A stretch of 64,000 nt of DNA from Herbivorax alkaliphila (GTDB lineage: Bacteria > Bacillota > Clostridia > Acetivibrionales > Acetivibrionaceae). The notes under the pieces were generated by a model that worked only from the letters and a program-made list of their open reading frames with translations, did not search any database and was not told where the DNA came from. The DNA is taken from contig NZ_JAVDDS010000004.1 in NCBI RefSeq assembly GCF_030848475.1, forward strand, positions 62,001 to 126,000. Reading direction: 5' to 3'. The position numbers and the translations under genes were made by a program. Shown here piece after piece: positions 42,350 to 51,343 of this stretch (within the stretch, counting starts at the first letter, position 1; every line of letters begins with the position of its first letter).

Positions 42350-43555
42350 ATGTATATGAATAACAAAAGATATTTAAAATTAATGAAAAAAATATTTTGC
42401 ATAAGTCTCATGGTTTGTTGTGTAAATTTCTGTTATATAAATGCAGAAGATGAAGATATACAAAACAGAATAATTGAAGAACAGACTCAAAGAAGTGAGA
42501 TTAACAATGTTAAAGAAAACCTTAAAAAATATACTGATAAAAATATTGAAGAAATTATCCCTGGATATGATCCGGAAAATATAATCTCGGATGTGGCAAA
42601 GGGTAATATTGATTTTAATTTTATGGGGATTATAAATGGTATACTAAAGTTTTTATTTAAAGAAATATATTTAAATGTATATATACTGGCAAGGTTAATT
42701 GTTTTGGTGGTTTTGTGTGCAATATTAAAAAATTTGCAAACATCTTTTTTGAGTCAGAGCATAGGGGAGCTGGCCTTTTATACATGCTATATAGTTTTAG
42801 TTTCAATACTTTTAGTTAGTTTTAATACAGCTGTACAGTCAGGAATAGAAGTAATCAACTCAATGGTAGACTTTATGCATTTGTCCATACCTGTTTTAAT
42901 TGCATTACTTGTATCTTCAGGTAACATTACTACAGGAGCTGGAATGCAGCCTGTACTTATTTTAATTGTGCAGGTTTTTGCAGCTTTGATAAAAAATATT
43001 TTGATACCAATTGTAATATTATCTACTATTATATCGGTGGTTGATAATATATCGGAAAAAATACAAATTTCCAAACTGGCTGGATTCTTAAAAAGTTTAA
43101 CTGGATGGTCTTTAGGGCTTATATTGACCATTTTCATTGCAGTAGTGACTGTTCAGGGGTCACTTGGAGCAGTGGTAGATGGAGTTACAAGCAAAACTAC
43201 AAAATTTGCAATAGGTGCTTTAATTCCAGTAGCAGGAAAATACCTAGCAGATGCAGCAGATGCAGTTATCGGTTGTGCATTACTTATAAAAAATGCAGTT
43301 GGAATAGCAATGATGATAGGCATTGTTGTTATGTGTGTTTTTCCCATGTTGAAAATACTTGCGGTTATAGTTTTATATAAGCTGACGGTTGTTCTTCTAG
43401 AACCGGTGGCTGAAGCTAGAATCATAAAGTGTATAAATGCTATCTCAGACTCAATGTCTGTAATTCTAGGAATTATGGCCTCGGTTGCATTTATGTTTTT
43501 AATTACAATTACAGCACTTATTGCAGCAGCAAATTTAAGTACAATGGTAAGATAA
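42350..43555 (+). CDS. spoIIIAE: Stage III sporulation protein AE
   Basis: Polytopic membrane protein of the SpoIIIA channel. About 400 residues: cleavable N-terminal signal-like helix, an external segment with IEEIIPGYDPENIISDVAKG, and about eight helices; the NAVGIAMMIGIVVMCVFPMLKI and VAEARIIKCINAISDSM stretches are characteristic. Two ATGs are possible: 42350, close to GGGGAAG, or 42356, with better spacing; the difference is two residues. Confidence 0.94.
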   Translation: MYMNNKRYLKLMKKIFCISLMVCCVNFCYINAEDEDIQNRIIEEQTQRSEINNVKENLKKYTDKNIEEIIPGYDPENIISDVAKGNIDFNFMGIINGILKFLFKEIYLNVYILARLIVLVVLCAILKNLQTSFLSQSIGELAFYTCYIVLVSILLVSFNTAVQSGIEVINSMVDFMHLSIPVLIALLVSSGNITTGAGMQPVLILIVQVFAALIKNILIPIVILSTIISVVDNISEKIQISKLAGFLKSLTGWSLGLILTIFIAVVTVQGSLGAVVDGVTSKTTKFAIGALIPVAGKYLADAADAVIGCALLIKNAVGIAMMIGIVVMCVFPMLKILAVIVLYKLTVVLLEPVAEARIIKCINAISDSMSVILGIMASVAFMFLITITALIAAANLSTMVR

Positions 43556-43583
43556 AGCCGAAAGACAAACGGAGGATAAAATA

Positions 43584-44204
43584 ATGGGCTTTTTAAAGGA
43601 ATGGATTTTAAATATTGTAACTCTGTCTATCTTCATAATATTGATAGAAATACTTGTGCCTTCAGGAAAAATAAAGAAGGTTGTGAATTTAGTAACTGGT
43701 TTTATTCTTGTGATTGCACTTATTAATCCTATATTAGGTCTTTTTAAAATGGACATAAATTTAGAAAATTTTAAATTTAAAGACAGTAATTTTATTGATG
43801 CCAGAGAAATATCCATAAACAGTGATGTTTTAAAGGAAGATCAGATTAATCAGATGACATATGTGTATAGAGAAAAAATTATATCTCAGTTTGAATCTTT
43901 GGCCAAAGGAGTTGATAAGGTTGGTGATGCTAGAGCAGACATTATGATTAATGAAGACTATGACTGTGAAAATTTTGGTGAAGTAAAGAGAGTATATTTG
44001 CATGTTTTAATGGATGAGGAAAAAAACGATATTAAGCCTGTTTTAAATGTTGAAAAAATAAGAATTGGTAAAACATCATCGGAAGATAGAGAAGATACTG
44101 ACGATTATAAAGACTTAGAAACTGAAAAAAAACTAAAGGATAAAATCCATGGACTTTTTAAAATACAAAAAGAAAACATTATTGTTTCTTTTGAAGATAA
44201 TTAA
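43584..44204 (+). CDS. spoIIIAF: Stage III sporulation protein AF
   Basis: 206 residues. Two N-terminal membrane helices (WILNIVTLSIFIILIEILVP and KVVNLVTGFILVIALINPIL, the family hallmark) and a soluble ring-forming domain in the intermembrane space. Located in order in the operon; GGAGG lies upstream of the ATG. Confidence 0.93.
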   Translation: MGFLKEWILNIVTLSIFIILIEILVPSGKIKKVVNLVTGFILVIALINPILGLFKMDINLENFKFKDSNFIDAREISINSDVLKEDQINQMTYVYREKIISQFESLAKGVDKVGDARADIMINEDYDCENFGEVKRVYLHVLMDEEKNDIKPVLNVEKIRIGKTSSEDREDTDDYKDLETEKKLKDKIHGLFKIQKENIIVSFEDN

Positions 44205-44216
44205 GGGGGTCACAAA

Positions 44217-44828
44217 ATGGAGAAAATAAAAAAGTTTATTAAAAAATTAAAAAATATGTTTGATAAAGATAATAAAAAACTTGGAGAAAATTTAGTAATA
44301 CTAATAATTATAGGAGTAATAATAATTATAGCAGGAGGCTCTTTTTTTGGAGGGGATAAAAAAGAAAATACTAAAATTGAAAAGGTTGAACTTGAAGAAG
44401 TAGAAACTTCAGGAATTGTTGAGAGCTCAGATGAAAAAGAAGAACTGGAATTAAAAATGGAAGAGATACTGTCACAAATAGAGGGTGCAGGAAAAGTAAG
44501 GGTATTGATAACCTATGAGTCGGGAAAGGAACTTGTACCATTTACAGATATAAAGAAAAATGATGATAATGTTGATGAAGTGGACAGTGCAGGGGGAACT
44601 AGAACATCTGAACAGAGTAGTTTTGAAAGCAGTGTTGTATATGAAGAAGAGGGAGGAGGTGTGAAGAATCCATTTATTGTTAAGGAGGTATATCCTGTTG
44701 TAAAAGGAGTTGTTGTCGTTGCAGACGGAGGGGCGGATTTAACTGTAAGAGAGAGTCTTTTAAAGGCTGTACAGGTTTTGCTGGATGTTCCAGTTCATAG
44801 AATACAAGTTTATGAAAGAAAAAAATAA
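44217..44828 (+). CDS. spoIIIAG: Stage III sporulation protein AG
   Basis: Forms the large ring of the forespore-mother cell channel. 203 residues: one helix (about 24-42), then a domain with a ring-building motif, including LEEILSQIEGAGKVRVLITYESGKE and VKGVVVVADGGADLTVRESLLKAVQVLLDVPVHRIQVYE, both typical. The acidic insert at about 110-150 is typical of the beta-crown region. GGGGG precedes the ATG. Confidence 0.95.
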   Translation: MEKIKKFIKKLKNMFDKDNKKLGENLVILIIIGVIIIIAGGSFFGGDKKENTKIEKVELEEVETSGIVESSDEKEELELKMEEILSQIEGAGKVRVLITYESGKELVPFTDIKKNDDNVDEVDSAGGTRTSEQSSFESSVVYEEEGGGVKNPFIVKEVYPVVKGVVVVADGGADLTVRESLLKAVQVLLDVPVHRIQVYERKK

Positions 44829-44936
44829 TTTAAGCTATTCCAAAAAAAAGATATAAATTGGACGGAAATATAATATATATGATAGTAAAAATTAAGTTTA
44901 CTATAAAAAATTAATGTGCTTAAAGGGGGATTATTA

Positions 44937-45590
44937 ATGATGGTTTTTAAAAGAAAACAGGTTGTTGTATTGTCTTTGATTTTGATGATAGTAGTAGCAG
45001 GGTATTTGCAGTATAGCTACAATAAGAGCAGTGTATCCGTTAATGAATGGGACGATGTTTCTGTTGGTGATTCATACGAAAATGTAACAATTGATGAAAC
45101 AGAAGAAAATGATGTTCGACTTGGCGAAGCTGTATATGTAGACAGAGATTTAATGGGAGATGATATTGAAGCTAAAAAAGAGGATGAAGAAGAGGATAAA
45201 GACGATAAACAAGAGGCTCTAAAAGCGTCTCAGGACACCAATAATTTTTTTGCCCAGGCAAAAATAAATAGAGAAATAACCAGAAGCAGGGACAAAGACG
45301 TATTAAAAGAAATTTCAGAAGATGTTGGGTCAAGTGAAGAACTTAAGAAAAATGCACAGGAATTAATGATGAAAATAATAGGAAACTCGGAAAAGGAAAT
45401 GAGAGTTGAAACGTTAATAAAGGAAAAGGGCTTTAATGATGTTGTTGTTTTATTTGGCAGTGATGGCAGCGTTGATGTAATAGTTAAAACTCCAAGCCTC
45501 ACGTCGGTACAGGTTGCTCAGATAGCAGATATTACTTCGAGGCATGCTGAGGTAGATATTCAAGATATATATGTAAGGCCAAAGTTTTAA
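44937..45590 (+). CDS. spoIIIAH: Stage III sporulation protein AH
   Basis: Mother-cell ring protein that binds forespore SpoIIQ. 217 residues: N-terminal helix (KRKQVVVLSLILMIVVAGYLQY), a long acidic linker, and the C-terminal ring-building motif domain (NNFFAQAKINREITRSRDKD, then VVLFGSDGSVDVIVKTPSLTSVQVAQIADI). The ATG at 44937, 8 bases after AGGGGG, is preferred to an in-frame GTG at 44916 upstream of that site. It is the last gene of the operon. Confidence 0.94.
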   Translation: MMVFKRKQVVVLSLILMIVVAGYLQYSYNKSSVSVNEWDDVSVGDSYENVTIDETEENDVRLGEAVYVDRDLMGDDIEAKKEDEEEDKDDKQEALKASQDTNNFFAQAKINREITRSRDKDVLKEISEDVGSSEELKKNAQELMMKIIGNSEKEMRVETLIKEKGFNDVVVLFGSDGSVDVIVKTPSLTSVQVAQIADITSRHAEVDIQDIYVRPKF

Positions 45591-45780
45591 TATAAAAATA
45601 GTTTATTTAATTATTTCCTTTGTGTTGATATCGCAATTTTGAAATGATATAATTATCTATGGATTATTTTCAAGAGTTACTATAGGTATTTCCTTTATAA
45701 AGCACTATAAATTTTTGGATGCCCAAAAAGGAGGTATTTAGGCTCTTGGTTTCTGTTTGTAGCAAAGGAGGAGTTTTAAT

Positions 45781-46197
45781 ATGGAAGAAGCAGATCAAAG
45801 TAATATACAAAATAAATTAACCGAAGCAGGAGAAGTACGAATTTCTGAAGAAGTAGTAGCAATAATTGCTGGCATTGCAGCTATGGATATTCCAGGAGTT
45901 GCAGGTATGAGTGGAGGAATTGCTGGAGGAATTGCTGAAATGCTAGGAAGAAAGAATTTGTCCAAGGGTGTAAAGGTAGAAGTTGGTGACAAAGAAGCCG
46001 CAATTGACTTATATATAATAGTTGAATATGGATGCAGGATACCAGAAGTTTCTTGGGATATACAAGAGAGGGTAAAAGATGCAGTTGAAGCAATGACAGG
46101 ACTTAATGTTATAGAAGTAAATATCCATATACAGGGTGTGAATATTGAAAAAGATTATAAAAAAGAACCTGCAGAAGAAATTGCTAGAGTAAAATAA
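45781..46197 (+). CDS. Asp23/Gls24 (YloU-like) envelope stress protein
   Basis: 138 residues of the alkaline shock protein 23 family: GEVRISEEVVAIIAGIAAMDIPGVAGMSGG, then VEVGDKEAAIDLYIIVEYGCRIPEVSWDIQERVKDAVEAMTGLNVIEVNIHIQGVN. In Staphylococcus Asp23 is tethered to the membrane by AmaP and affects cell-wall stress. Here amaP-like and DUF2273 genes follow, then nusB, the usual clostridial order. AAAGGAGGAG precedes the ATG. Confidence 0.95.
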   Translation: MEEADQSNIQNKLTEAGEVRISEEVVAIIAGIAAMDIPGVAGMSGGIAGGIAEMLGRKNLSKGVKVEVGDKEAAIDLYIIVEYGCRIPEVSWDIQERVKDAVEAMTGLNVIEVNIHIQGVNIEKDYKKEPAEEIARVK

Positions 46198-46280
46198 CTA
46201 AAGGGATATTTAAAAATAATATCTATATTTTAATTAAATTACAGGTATATATTAAATATTTCTTGGAAAAGATAAAATAA

Positions 46281-46305
46281 TAACCCTGTAGGGTTTATTT
46301 TTTTA
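46281..46305 (+). terminator. Short terminator after the asp23-family gene
   Basis: AACCCT and AGGGTT separated by GT, then TATTTTTTTAT. The loop is very small, so the stem probably opens by one or two pairs. Confidence 0.5.
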
Positions 46306-46375
46306 TCAAAATAAAATATAATGTAATAGAGTCTTTTGAAAACACAAGATAAAATAAAGGGGTGGTACTGGGTAT

Positions 46376-46924
46376 ATGAATATTATTTTCAGGACTTTGT
46401 TAGCTTTTTATGCTTTTTGTCTTACAGTTATATCGCTGATTATGATGATTATCACTCTGAATAAAGGAATGTTTGTAACTGCAACAGATTTTTTGGCGGA
46501 AAATGTTCTGGCCAACAAAGCTTCTGTTATATTACTTTTTATAATAGAGTTGATATTTTTTGGACTAAGTCTTATGTTCTTGCTTTCTGGAGTAAGAAGT
46601 GAAAGAAACAGAAAATCCATAAGCAAGTTTAATAAGATAGGAGAGGTGAAAATATCACTAAATACCATTGAAAATATAGCTCTTGCTTCATCAAGAAGAA
46701 ATAATGGAGTGAGGGAGTCAAAAGCCTATGTTAAAAGGGCAGGCGAAAATGTTTCAGTACATATTAAAACGGTTGTTATGCCTGATATCAACATTCCAGC
46801 CCTTCTTGAAGACGTACAGCGTAGAGTTAAGAAGTCTATTGAAGATACTTCTGGTATTTTAGTAGATGATGTAAAAGTATCTGTAGAAAATATATATGCA
46901 GGTTACAGGTCAAGAGTTGAATAA
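46376..46924 (+). CDS. amaP: Alkaline shock response membrane anchor protein (AmaP-like)
   Basis: 182 residues. Two N-terminal membrane helices (TLLAFYAFCLTVISLIMMII and ASVILLFIIELIFFGLSLMFLLSG) followed by a soluble domain that resembles Asp23 itself (GEVKISLNTIENIALASSRRNNGVRESKAYVKRAGENVSVHIKTVVMPD). It probably anchors the preceding Asp23-like protein to the membrane. GGGGTGG lies upstream of the ATG. Confidence 0.88.
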   Translation: MNIIFRTLLAFYAFCLTVISLIMMIITLNKGMFVTATDFLAENVLANKASVILLFIIELIFFGLSLMFLLSGVRSERNRKSISKFNKIGEVKISLNTIENIALASSRRNNGVRESKAYVKRAGENVSVHIKTVVMPDINIPALLEDVQRRVKKSIEDTSGILVDDVKVSVENIYAGYRSRVE

Positions 46925-46938
46925 TGGAGGCATACATA

Positions 46939-47169
46939 GTGAATAAAGAGAAGATTTTAAACTTTTATCGTTCACATTTTGGTGAAATAAATGGTGCCCT
47001 TGGAGGCCTAATTATTTCAGTATGCATACTGTGGATTGGATTTATAAGAACTATTTTTATTGCAATATGTATTTTGGCAGGTTATTATATAGGAAAAAAG
47101 ATTTCTAATGACAAGGACTACATAAAAAATCTTTTGGATCGTATATTGCCGCCAGGTACATATAGGTAA
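46939..47169 (+). CDS. DUF2273 small membrane protein
   Basis: 76 residues with two hydrophobic helices (INGALGGLIISVCILWIGFI and TIFIAICILAGYYIGKKIS) and a short basic tail DLLDRILPPGTYR-like, typical of DUF2273 proteins encoded next to amaP. I chose the GTG at 46939, whose GGAGG ribosome-binding site overlaps the end of amaP; an ATG at 46924 would itself contain that site. It probably belongs to the Asp23 membrane complex. Confidence 0.85.
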   Translation: MNKEKILNFYRSHFGEINGALGGLIISVCILWIGFIRTIFIAICILAGYYIGKKISNDKDYIKNLLDRILPPGTYR

Positions 47170-47209
47170 AGATTTTTTGGAATATAGTTTGGGGAGGTAT
47201 ATACTAATA

Positions 47210-47635
47210 ATGGGGAGAAGGGCATCAAGAGAAGTATCTATGAAGCTTTTGTATCAGCTTGAAATCCGAAAGGATTCAAGAGAAGAACAAATTAAAAGCA
47301 CTTTAGAAGAATATAATTTAAAAGATAAAGATGTAGAATATATAACTGATATAGTTGATGGAGTGTACAAAAATAAAGAAAATATAGACAAGACTATAGA
47401 AAATCATTCAAAAGGCTGGAAGATATCTAGGATTTCTAAAGTTGATTTGTCTATTTTAAGACTTGGAATTTATGAAATTGTTTTTAGAGAAGATATACCA
47501 ATTAATGTATCTATAAATGAAGCTGTTGAACTTGCTAAAAACTACAGTGGTGAAGAAAGTGGAGCATTTGTAAATGGTATACTTGGTAAAATCAGAAAAG
47601 ACAATTTCTTAGCTATTGAAGAAAAAAAAGAATAG
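47210..47635 (+). CDS. nusB: Transcription antitermination factor NusB
   Basis: RNA-binding factor of the rRNA antitermination complex, with NusE. 141 residues, all-helical: MGRRASREVSMKLLYQLEI at the start, VDLSILRLGIYEIVFREDIPINVSINEAVELAKNYSGEESGAFVNGILGKI near the end. The ATG at 47210 gives the family N-terminus; its GGGGAGG site is 12 bases upstream, rather far, so translation may be modest. It is followed by xseA and xseB. Confidence 0.96.
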   Translation: MGRRASREVSMKLLYQLEIRKDSREEQIKSTLEEYNLKDKDVEYITDIVDGVYKNKENIDKTIENHSKGWKISRISKVDLSILRLGIYEIVFREDIPINVSINEAVELAKNYSGEESGAFVNGILGKIRKDNFLAIEEKKE

Positions 47636-47657
47636 GATTTAAAATTAGGTGAAGTAT

Positions 47658-48869
47658 ATGAATTTAAATAATAGCAGAATTTTAACTGTTACTTCTATAA
47701 ATAGATATATAAAAGAGGTTATGTCAAGAGACTTTGTTCTTTCAAATCTATGGATAAGAGGTGAAATATCTAATTTTAAAAATCATTCTTCAGGGCATAT
47801 GTATTTTACTTTAAAGGATGAAAATTGCCTGATAAGGTGTGTAATGTTTAGAAATTGCAACTTAAACTTAAAATTTATGCCTGAAGATGGAATGAAAGTT
47901 ATAATAAAAGGATATATTTCTATTTTTGAAAAGAATGGTCAATACCAGTTATATGCTCAGGAGATGCAAAATGATGGCACTGGAAATTTACATATAGCAT
48001 TTGAACAACTTAAGAAAAAGCTCTTTAATGAAGGGTTGTTTGATGAGGGTATCAAAAAAGACATACCTTTTTTGCCTAAAAATATAGGAGTGGTTACATC
48101 TTCTACAGGTTCTGTAATAAGGGATATCATTAATGTATTAAACAGAAGATTTTATAATACAAGCATAAAAATATATCCTGTCAGAGTACAGGGAGAAGGT
48201 GCAGAAAAGGAGATTAGCAGAGGTATATTAAAGTTTAATCAGTTAAAATGTGTAGATGTAATAATAGTCGCAAGGGGCGGTGGTTCTTTAGAAGAGCTAT
48301 GGCCTTTTAATACTGAAGAAGTTGCTAGGAGTATATTTGAATCTGATATTCCTGTTATATCTGCAGTAGGACACGAAACTGACTATACAATTTCTGATTT
48401 TGTGTCAGATGTCAGAGCTCCAACTCCATCCTCTGCTGCAGAAGTAGTTATTCCTGAAAAATTAGCTATTGAAAATAAAATAAAAGAGTTACATTTAAGG
48501 CTTGTAAATTCCCTTCATGGTAATTTAAAGATAAAGAGAGAGCAGCTTTTGAAAATTCAAAGTTCCTCTGTTTTAAGACAACCTTATGATCGGATATATC
48601 AGGAGAGAATGAGACTTGATATATTAAATAGGGATATAAAAAAGGCTGTTTTAGTTAAACATGAAAGATTATCGGCTAAATTCAATTTGTTAATTGGAAA
48701 ACTTGACACACTAAGTCCTCTGGCTGTATTGTCAAAAGGTTATGGAGTTTTAAAGTCAAGAGAAAAGGGGATTTTCATAAAATCAATAGATGATGTAAAT
48801 GTGGGTGATGAAATAGAAGTTGGTTTAAAAGATGGAAAAGTAATTTGTTCGGTGCTTGAAAAAGAGTGA
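47658..48869 (+). CDS. xseA: Exodeoxyribonuclease VII large subunit
   Basis: Single-strand-specific exonuclease subunit. 403 residues: N-terminal OB fold (LSNLWIRGEISNFKNHSSGHMYFTLKDE), catalytic core with VTSSTGSVIRDIINVLNRR, RGGGSLEELWPFN and ISAVGHETDYTISDFVSDVRAPTPSSAAE, and a C-terminal helical region. ATG at 47658 with AGGTG upstream is preferred to an in-frame GTG at 47649. xseB follows 35 bases later. Confidence 0.96.
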   Translation: MNLNNSRILTVTSINRYIKEVMSRDFVLSNLWIRGEISNFKNHSSGHMYFTLKDENCLIRCVMFRNCNLNLKFMPEDGMKVIIKGYISIFEKNGQYQLYAQEMQNDGTGNLHIAFEQLKKKLFNEGLFDEGIKKDIPFLPKNIGVVTSSTGSVIRDIINVLNRRFYNTSIKIYPVRVQGEGAEKEISRGILKFNQLKCVDVIIVARGGGSLEELWPFNTEEVARSIFESDIPVISAVGHETDYTISDFVSDVRAPTPSSAAEVVIPEKLAIENKIKELHLRLVNSLHGNLKIKREQLLKIQSSSVLRQPYDRIYQERMRLDILNRDIKKAVLVKHERLSAKFNLLIGKLDTLSPLAVLSKGYGVLKSREKGIFIKSIDDVNVGDEIEVGLKDGKVICSVLEKE

Positions 48870-48904
48870 TTTTTTAGCTTATTGTAGGAAGGTAGGTAAG
48901 AAAA

Positions 48905-49135
48905 ATGTCTAAAGAAAAAAAGACTTTTGAAGAGTCTATGAATGAATTAGAAAAAATTGTTGAAGATCTTGAAAAAGGTGAAATGCCTTTAGAAAACTCA
49001 ATAGAGGCATTTCAAAAGGGAATGGGACTTTCAAGAAATCTTAGCAAAATGTTGGATGAAATGGAGAAAAAGATAACAATATTGATAGAGGATGAAAAGG
49101 GTTCTATTAAAGAAGAGGACTTTAACAAACAGTAA
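48905..49135 (+). CDS. xseB: Exodeoxyribonuclease VII small subunit
   Basis: 76-residue helical hairpin that binds the long helix of XseA in several copies. FEESMNELEKIVEDLEKGEMPLENSIEAFQKGMGL is the family signature. GGAAGGTAGG precedes the ATG. The ispA gene that often follows in Firmicutes is absent here. Confidence 0.95.
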   Translation: MSKEKKTFEESMNELEKIVEDLEKGEMPLENSIEAFQKGMGLSRNLSKMLDEMEKKITILIEDEKGSIKEEDFNKQ

Positions 49136-49208
49136 CCACGGGTATATTTTAACATTATAAGAAATTGCAGACAAGTTATGTTAAAAAGTACTTATTGGAG
49201 GAATGTGA

Positions 49209-49649
49209 GTGAATTTGCTTAGTGAAATATTATCTAATAGAACAATAACAGTGCCTGTATTTTCATGGTTTTTAGCTCAATTAATTAAAGTATTTAATGT
49301 TGTTATTATTGAAAGAAAGCTGGATTTTACTAGGTTTGTTGGTTCTGGAGGAATGCCTAGTTCCCACTCTTCTTTTATTGTTTGTCTTGCAACTGTTGTA
49401 GGAAAGAGCCAGGGGTTTGATTCTGTTGAGTTTGGAATTACATTGGCATTTGCGTTTATAGTTATGTATGATGCAGCCGGGGTAAGAAGAGCAGCAGGAA
49501 AACAGGCAAAGGTTTTAAACCGATTGATTTTTTCAAGTAATAATAAAGAGAGTATAGATGAAAAACTAAAAGAACTTATAGGACACACTCCTTTTGAAGT
49601 ATTTATGGGAGCAATCCTTGGAATTATGATTGGTTTTTGGTTTGGATAA
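49209..49649 (+). CDS. Divergent PAP2-family membrane protein (DUF212, YuiD-like)
   Basis: 146 residues with about four helices. FTRFVGSGGMPSSHSSFIVCLATVVGKSQGFDS carries the conserved SGGMPSSHS phosphatase-like motif, and YDAAGVRRAAGKQAKVLN is the second family motif, with GHTPFEVFMGAILGIMIG as the third. These resemble acid phosphatase/PAP2 residues; lipid phosphate hydrolysis is suspected, not shown. The start is GTG behind TGGAGGA. It is the last gene before the OLE RNA. Confidence 0.88.
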   Translation: MNLLSEILSNRTITVPVFSWFLAQLIKVFNVVIIERKLDFTRFVGSGGMPSSHSSFIVCLATVVGKSQGFDSVEFGITLAFAFIVMYDAAGVRRAAGKQAKVLNRLIFSSNNKESIDEKLKELIGHTPFEVFMGAILGIMIGFWFG

Positions 49650-49806
49650 AGTCTATTCATAGTAAAAATTAGATTTCCTAAATTTGAGATTACAGGTGCA
49701 TTTATAAGATAACAAGTTTGTTGTGAGATTTATCTAGGGTAAAATTATAAAAGAGATATTTACATGATTTAGACTGTGAAACCTTAGTTTCTGGAATGTT
49801 TTTTTG

Positions 49807-49824
49807 CACCTTTAATATATACAC
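49807..49824 (+). repeat. 18-bp repeat, copy 1 (upstream of the OLE promoter)
   Basis: CACCTTTAATATATACAC, identical to 54063-54080. It lies about 30 bases upstream of the -35 of the candidate OLE promoter. Confidence 0.75.
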
Positions 49825-49855
49825 TTGGAATTAAAGAAAGGAATTAAAAGGCTAG

Positions 49856-49884
49856 TTGCACAAAGTACATAAATATGATATAAT
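49856..49884 (+). promoter_or_regulatory. Candidate sigma-A promoter of the OLE RNA
   Basis: TTGCAC, 17-base spacer, TATAAT (49879-49884). Transcription would begin near 49891, about 130 nt before the closing helix of OLE RNA. Confidence 0.75.
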
Positions 49885-49967
49885 TTTTTATCACAATAAG
49901 CGAGAAATGCAGTATAAAAAGCTGATTTATTGTTATAAAAGGTTATTAAAACTAAATAAGAAATAAG

Positions 49968-50003
49968 CCAATAATAAAAATGTAAATTTATTAGTTGGTT
50001 TTT
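49968..50003 (+). terminator. Terminator-like hairpin just upstream of the OLE core
   Basis: CCAATAATAAA pairs with TTTATTAGTTGG (one bulged base) around AATGTAAA, followed by five T residues. It lies between the candidate promoter and the OLE closing helix, so it may be a 5' domain of OLE or an attenuator. Confidence 0.4.
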
Positions 50004-50018
50004 AAAAAGCTAATGAAA

Positions 50019-50617
50019 ACAGGATGGAGCAGTATTCTAGTCAGTACTGCCGATTCTGAAGACGGGGCTAAAAATCCGTCAAGGGCACATCGATGAAGTT
50101 CCTGGTGTCGGCTTGTTACGCCCAGTAGTGGGCTGGTGCTGGGAGTTAAGGTTTAGGGGCGATCCGCAATGGCATGTGGGCGTTGACCCCTCTACCGTGG
50201 AGACCCTAACTTGTGGAACATACTTAAAGTATGCCATGTTGACTACGAGTAGGGAATAAACCTGTTATGCGGTACAGTAAGTGCTGTGTACAGTGTAGCC
50301 TGCCTTGAGTGGTGTTGGCGGATAATGGTCAGGTATGGATGTATTGGCCAATACAATCTGTACTAATGCAGTTTGAAACCAACATTGCAAAAGAGGCTAG
50401 GAATCGGTTAGACTGTTGGGGAAATCCCCTAGACTGTTCTGCTTAGAAATGTGTTGAGGATTGAAGTGTGGACTAAGTGGCAATCAGGCATCATATTTGG
50501 TAACAATATGGGTGGAATCTTAAAGGGAAACCGCTGATTTGGTGACATTTCAGTGATTCCAGTGGAAATCAGGCCTGACCTAAGCCGCAAAATTTACTCA
50601 ACACATTTCCATCCTGT
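50019..50617 (+). ncRNA. ole: OLE RNA (ornate large extremophilic RNA)
   Basis: Large structured noncoding RNA that forms a membrane-associated ribonucleoprotein with OapA and is linked in Bacillus halodurans to ethanol, cold and magnesium stress. The span has no open frame of gene length and is visibly richer in G and C than its surroundings. The ends pair: ACAGGATGG (50019-50027) with CCATCCTGT (50609-50617). Many local stems are evident, for example CAGTATTC/CAGTACTG near 50030-50050, AACATACTTAAAGTATGCCATGTT near 50217-50240, and TTGGGGAAATCCCCTAG near 50417. Position after xseB and immediately before oapA, dxs and tlyA is the known OLE context. I did not run a covariance model. Confidence 0.93.
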
Positions 50618-50655
50618 GTTAATACATAAAATTACTTTTGGAGGAAAACATTTAA

Positions 50656-51267
50656 GTGGATGAGCATATTAAACATCCTAACAATGGTAAAAAGGTTAAG
50701 TTTAAATCAAATTCTGTTGGTTCCAAAAAAGAAAATACCAGATGGGTTATAGTTATTACTATAGTGGGGTTTATTTTGTCTTCAGGACTTTCATTTGCTT
50801 CTTCTATTTTGTTAGAGAATGTTGACTTAATTTTTTCTTTTTTGATAGTATTGATTATAGTAGTAGTAGGAATAATTTTTGATACCATAGGTATTGCAGT
50901 GACAGCAGCAGATGAGGCACCCTTTCATTCTATGGCATCTAGAAAGTTTTACGGTGCTAGGCAGGCAATAAAACTTGTAAGAAATGCAAATAAAGTTTCT
51001 AGTATATGTAACGATGTTGTAGGAGATATTTGTGGAGTTATAAGTGGAGCTGCCATAGGTTTTATTATTATAGCTATATCTCAATCAGCAAATTTACCAA
51101 CATCAACCATTGTGAGTTTGAGTTTGACAGGTGTTGTAGCAGCACTTACAATAGGAGGTAAGGCAATAGGAAAAACTATTGCTTTAAAACACAGCAATTA
51201 TATTGTTTATAAAGTAAGTATAGTGTTGAGTTTTATAACAAAAAGACATTTAAAAACCAAAATTTAA
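50656..51267 (+). CDS. oapA: OLE-associated protein OapA
   Basis: Membrane protein partner of OLE RNA. 203 residues with about four hydrophobic helices (including WVIVITIVGFILSSGLSFA and LIVLIIVVVGIIFDTIGIAV), the conserved VTAADEAPFHSMASRKFYGARQAIKLVRNANKVSSICNDVVGDICGVISG region and a basic C-terminal end. It shows some similarity in layout to DUF21/CorC-type magnesium transporter domains. The start is GTG, 12 bases after TTTGGAGG. The gene starts about 40 bases after the RNA's closing helix, so it is probably cotranscribed with it. Confidence 0.93.
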   Translation: MDEHIKHPNNGKKVKFKSNSVGSKKENTRWVIVITIVGFILSSGLSFASSILLENVDLIFSFLIVLIIVVVGIIFDTIGIAVTAADEAPFHSMASRKFYGARQAIKLVRNANKVSSICNDVVGDICGVISGAAIGFIIIAISQSANLPTSTIVSLSLTGVVAALTIGGKAIGKTIALKHSNYIVYKVSIVLSFITKRHLKTKI

Positions 51268-51343
51268 TATAAGCAGGAATTTATTTCACCTTGTATTGAG
51301 TTTTGAAAATATTAAAAAAGCTTGAAAGTGAGATGAAAAGTAG

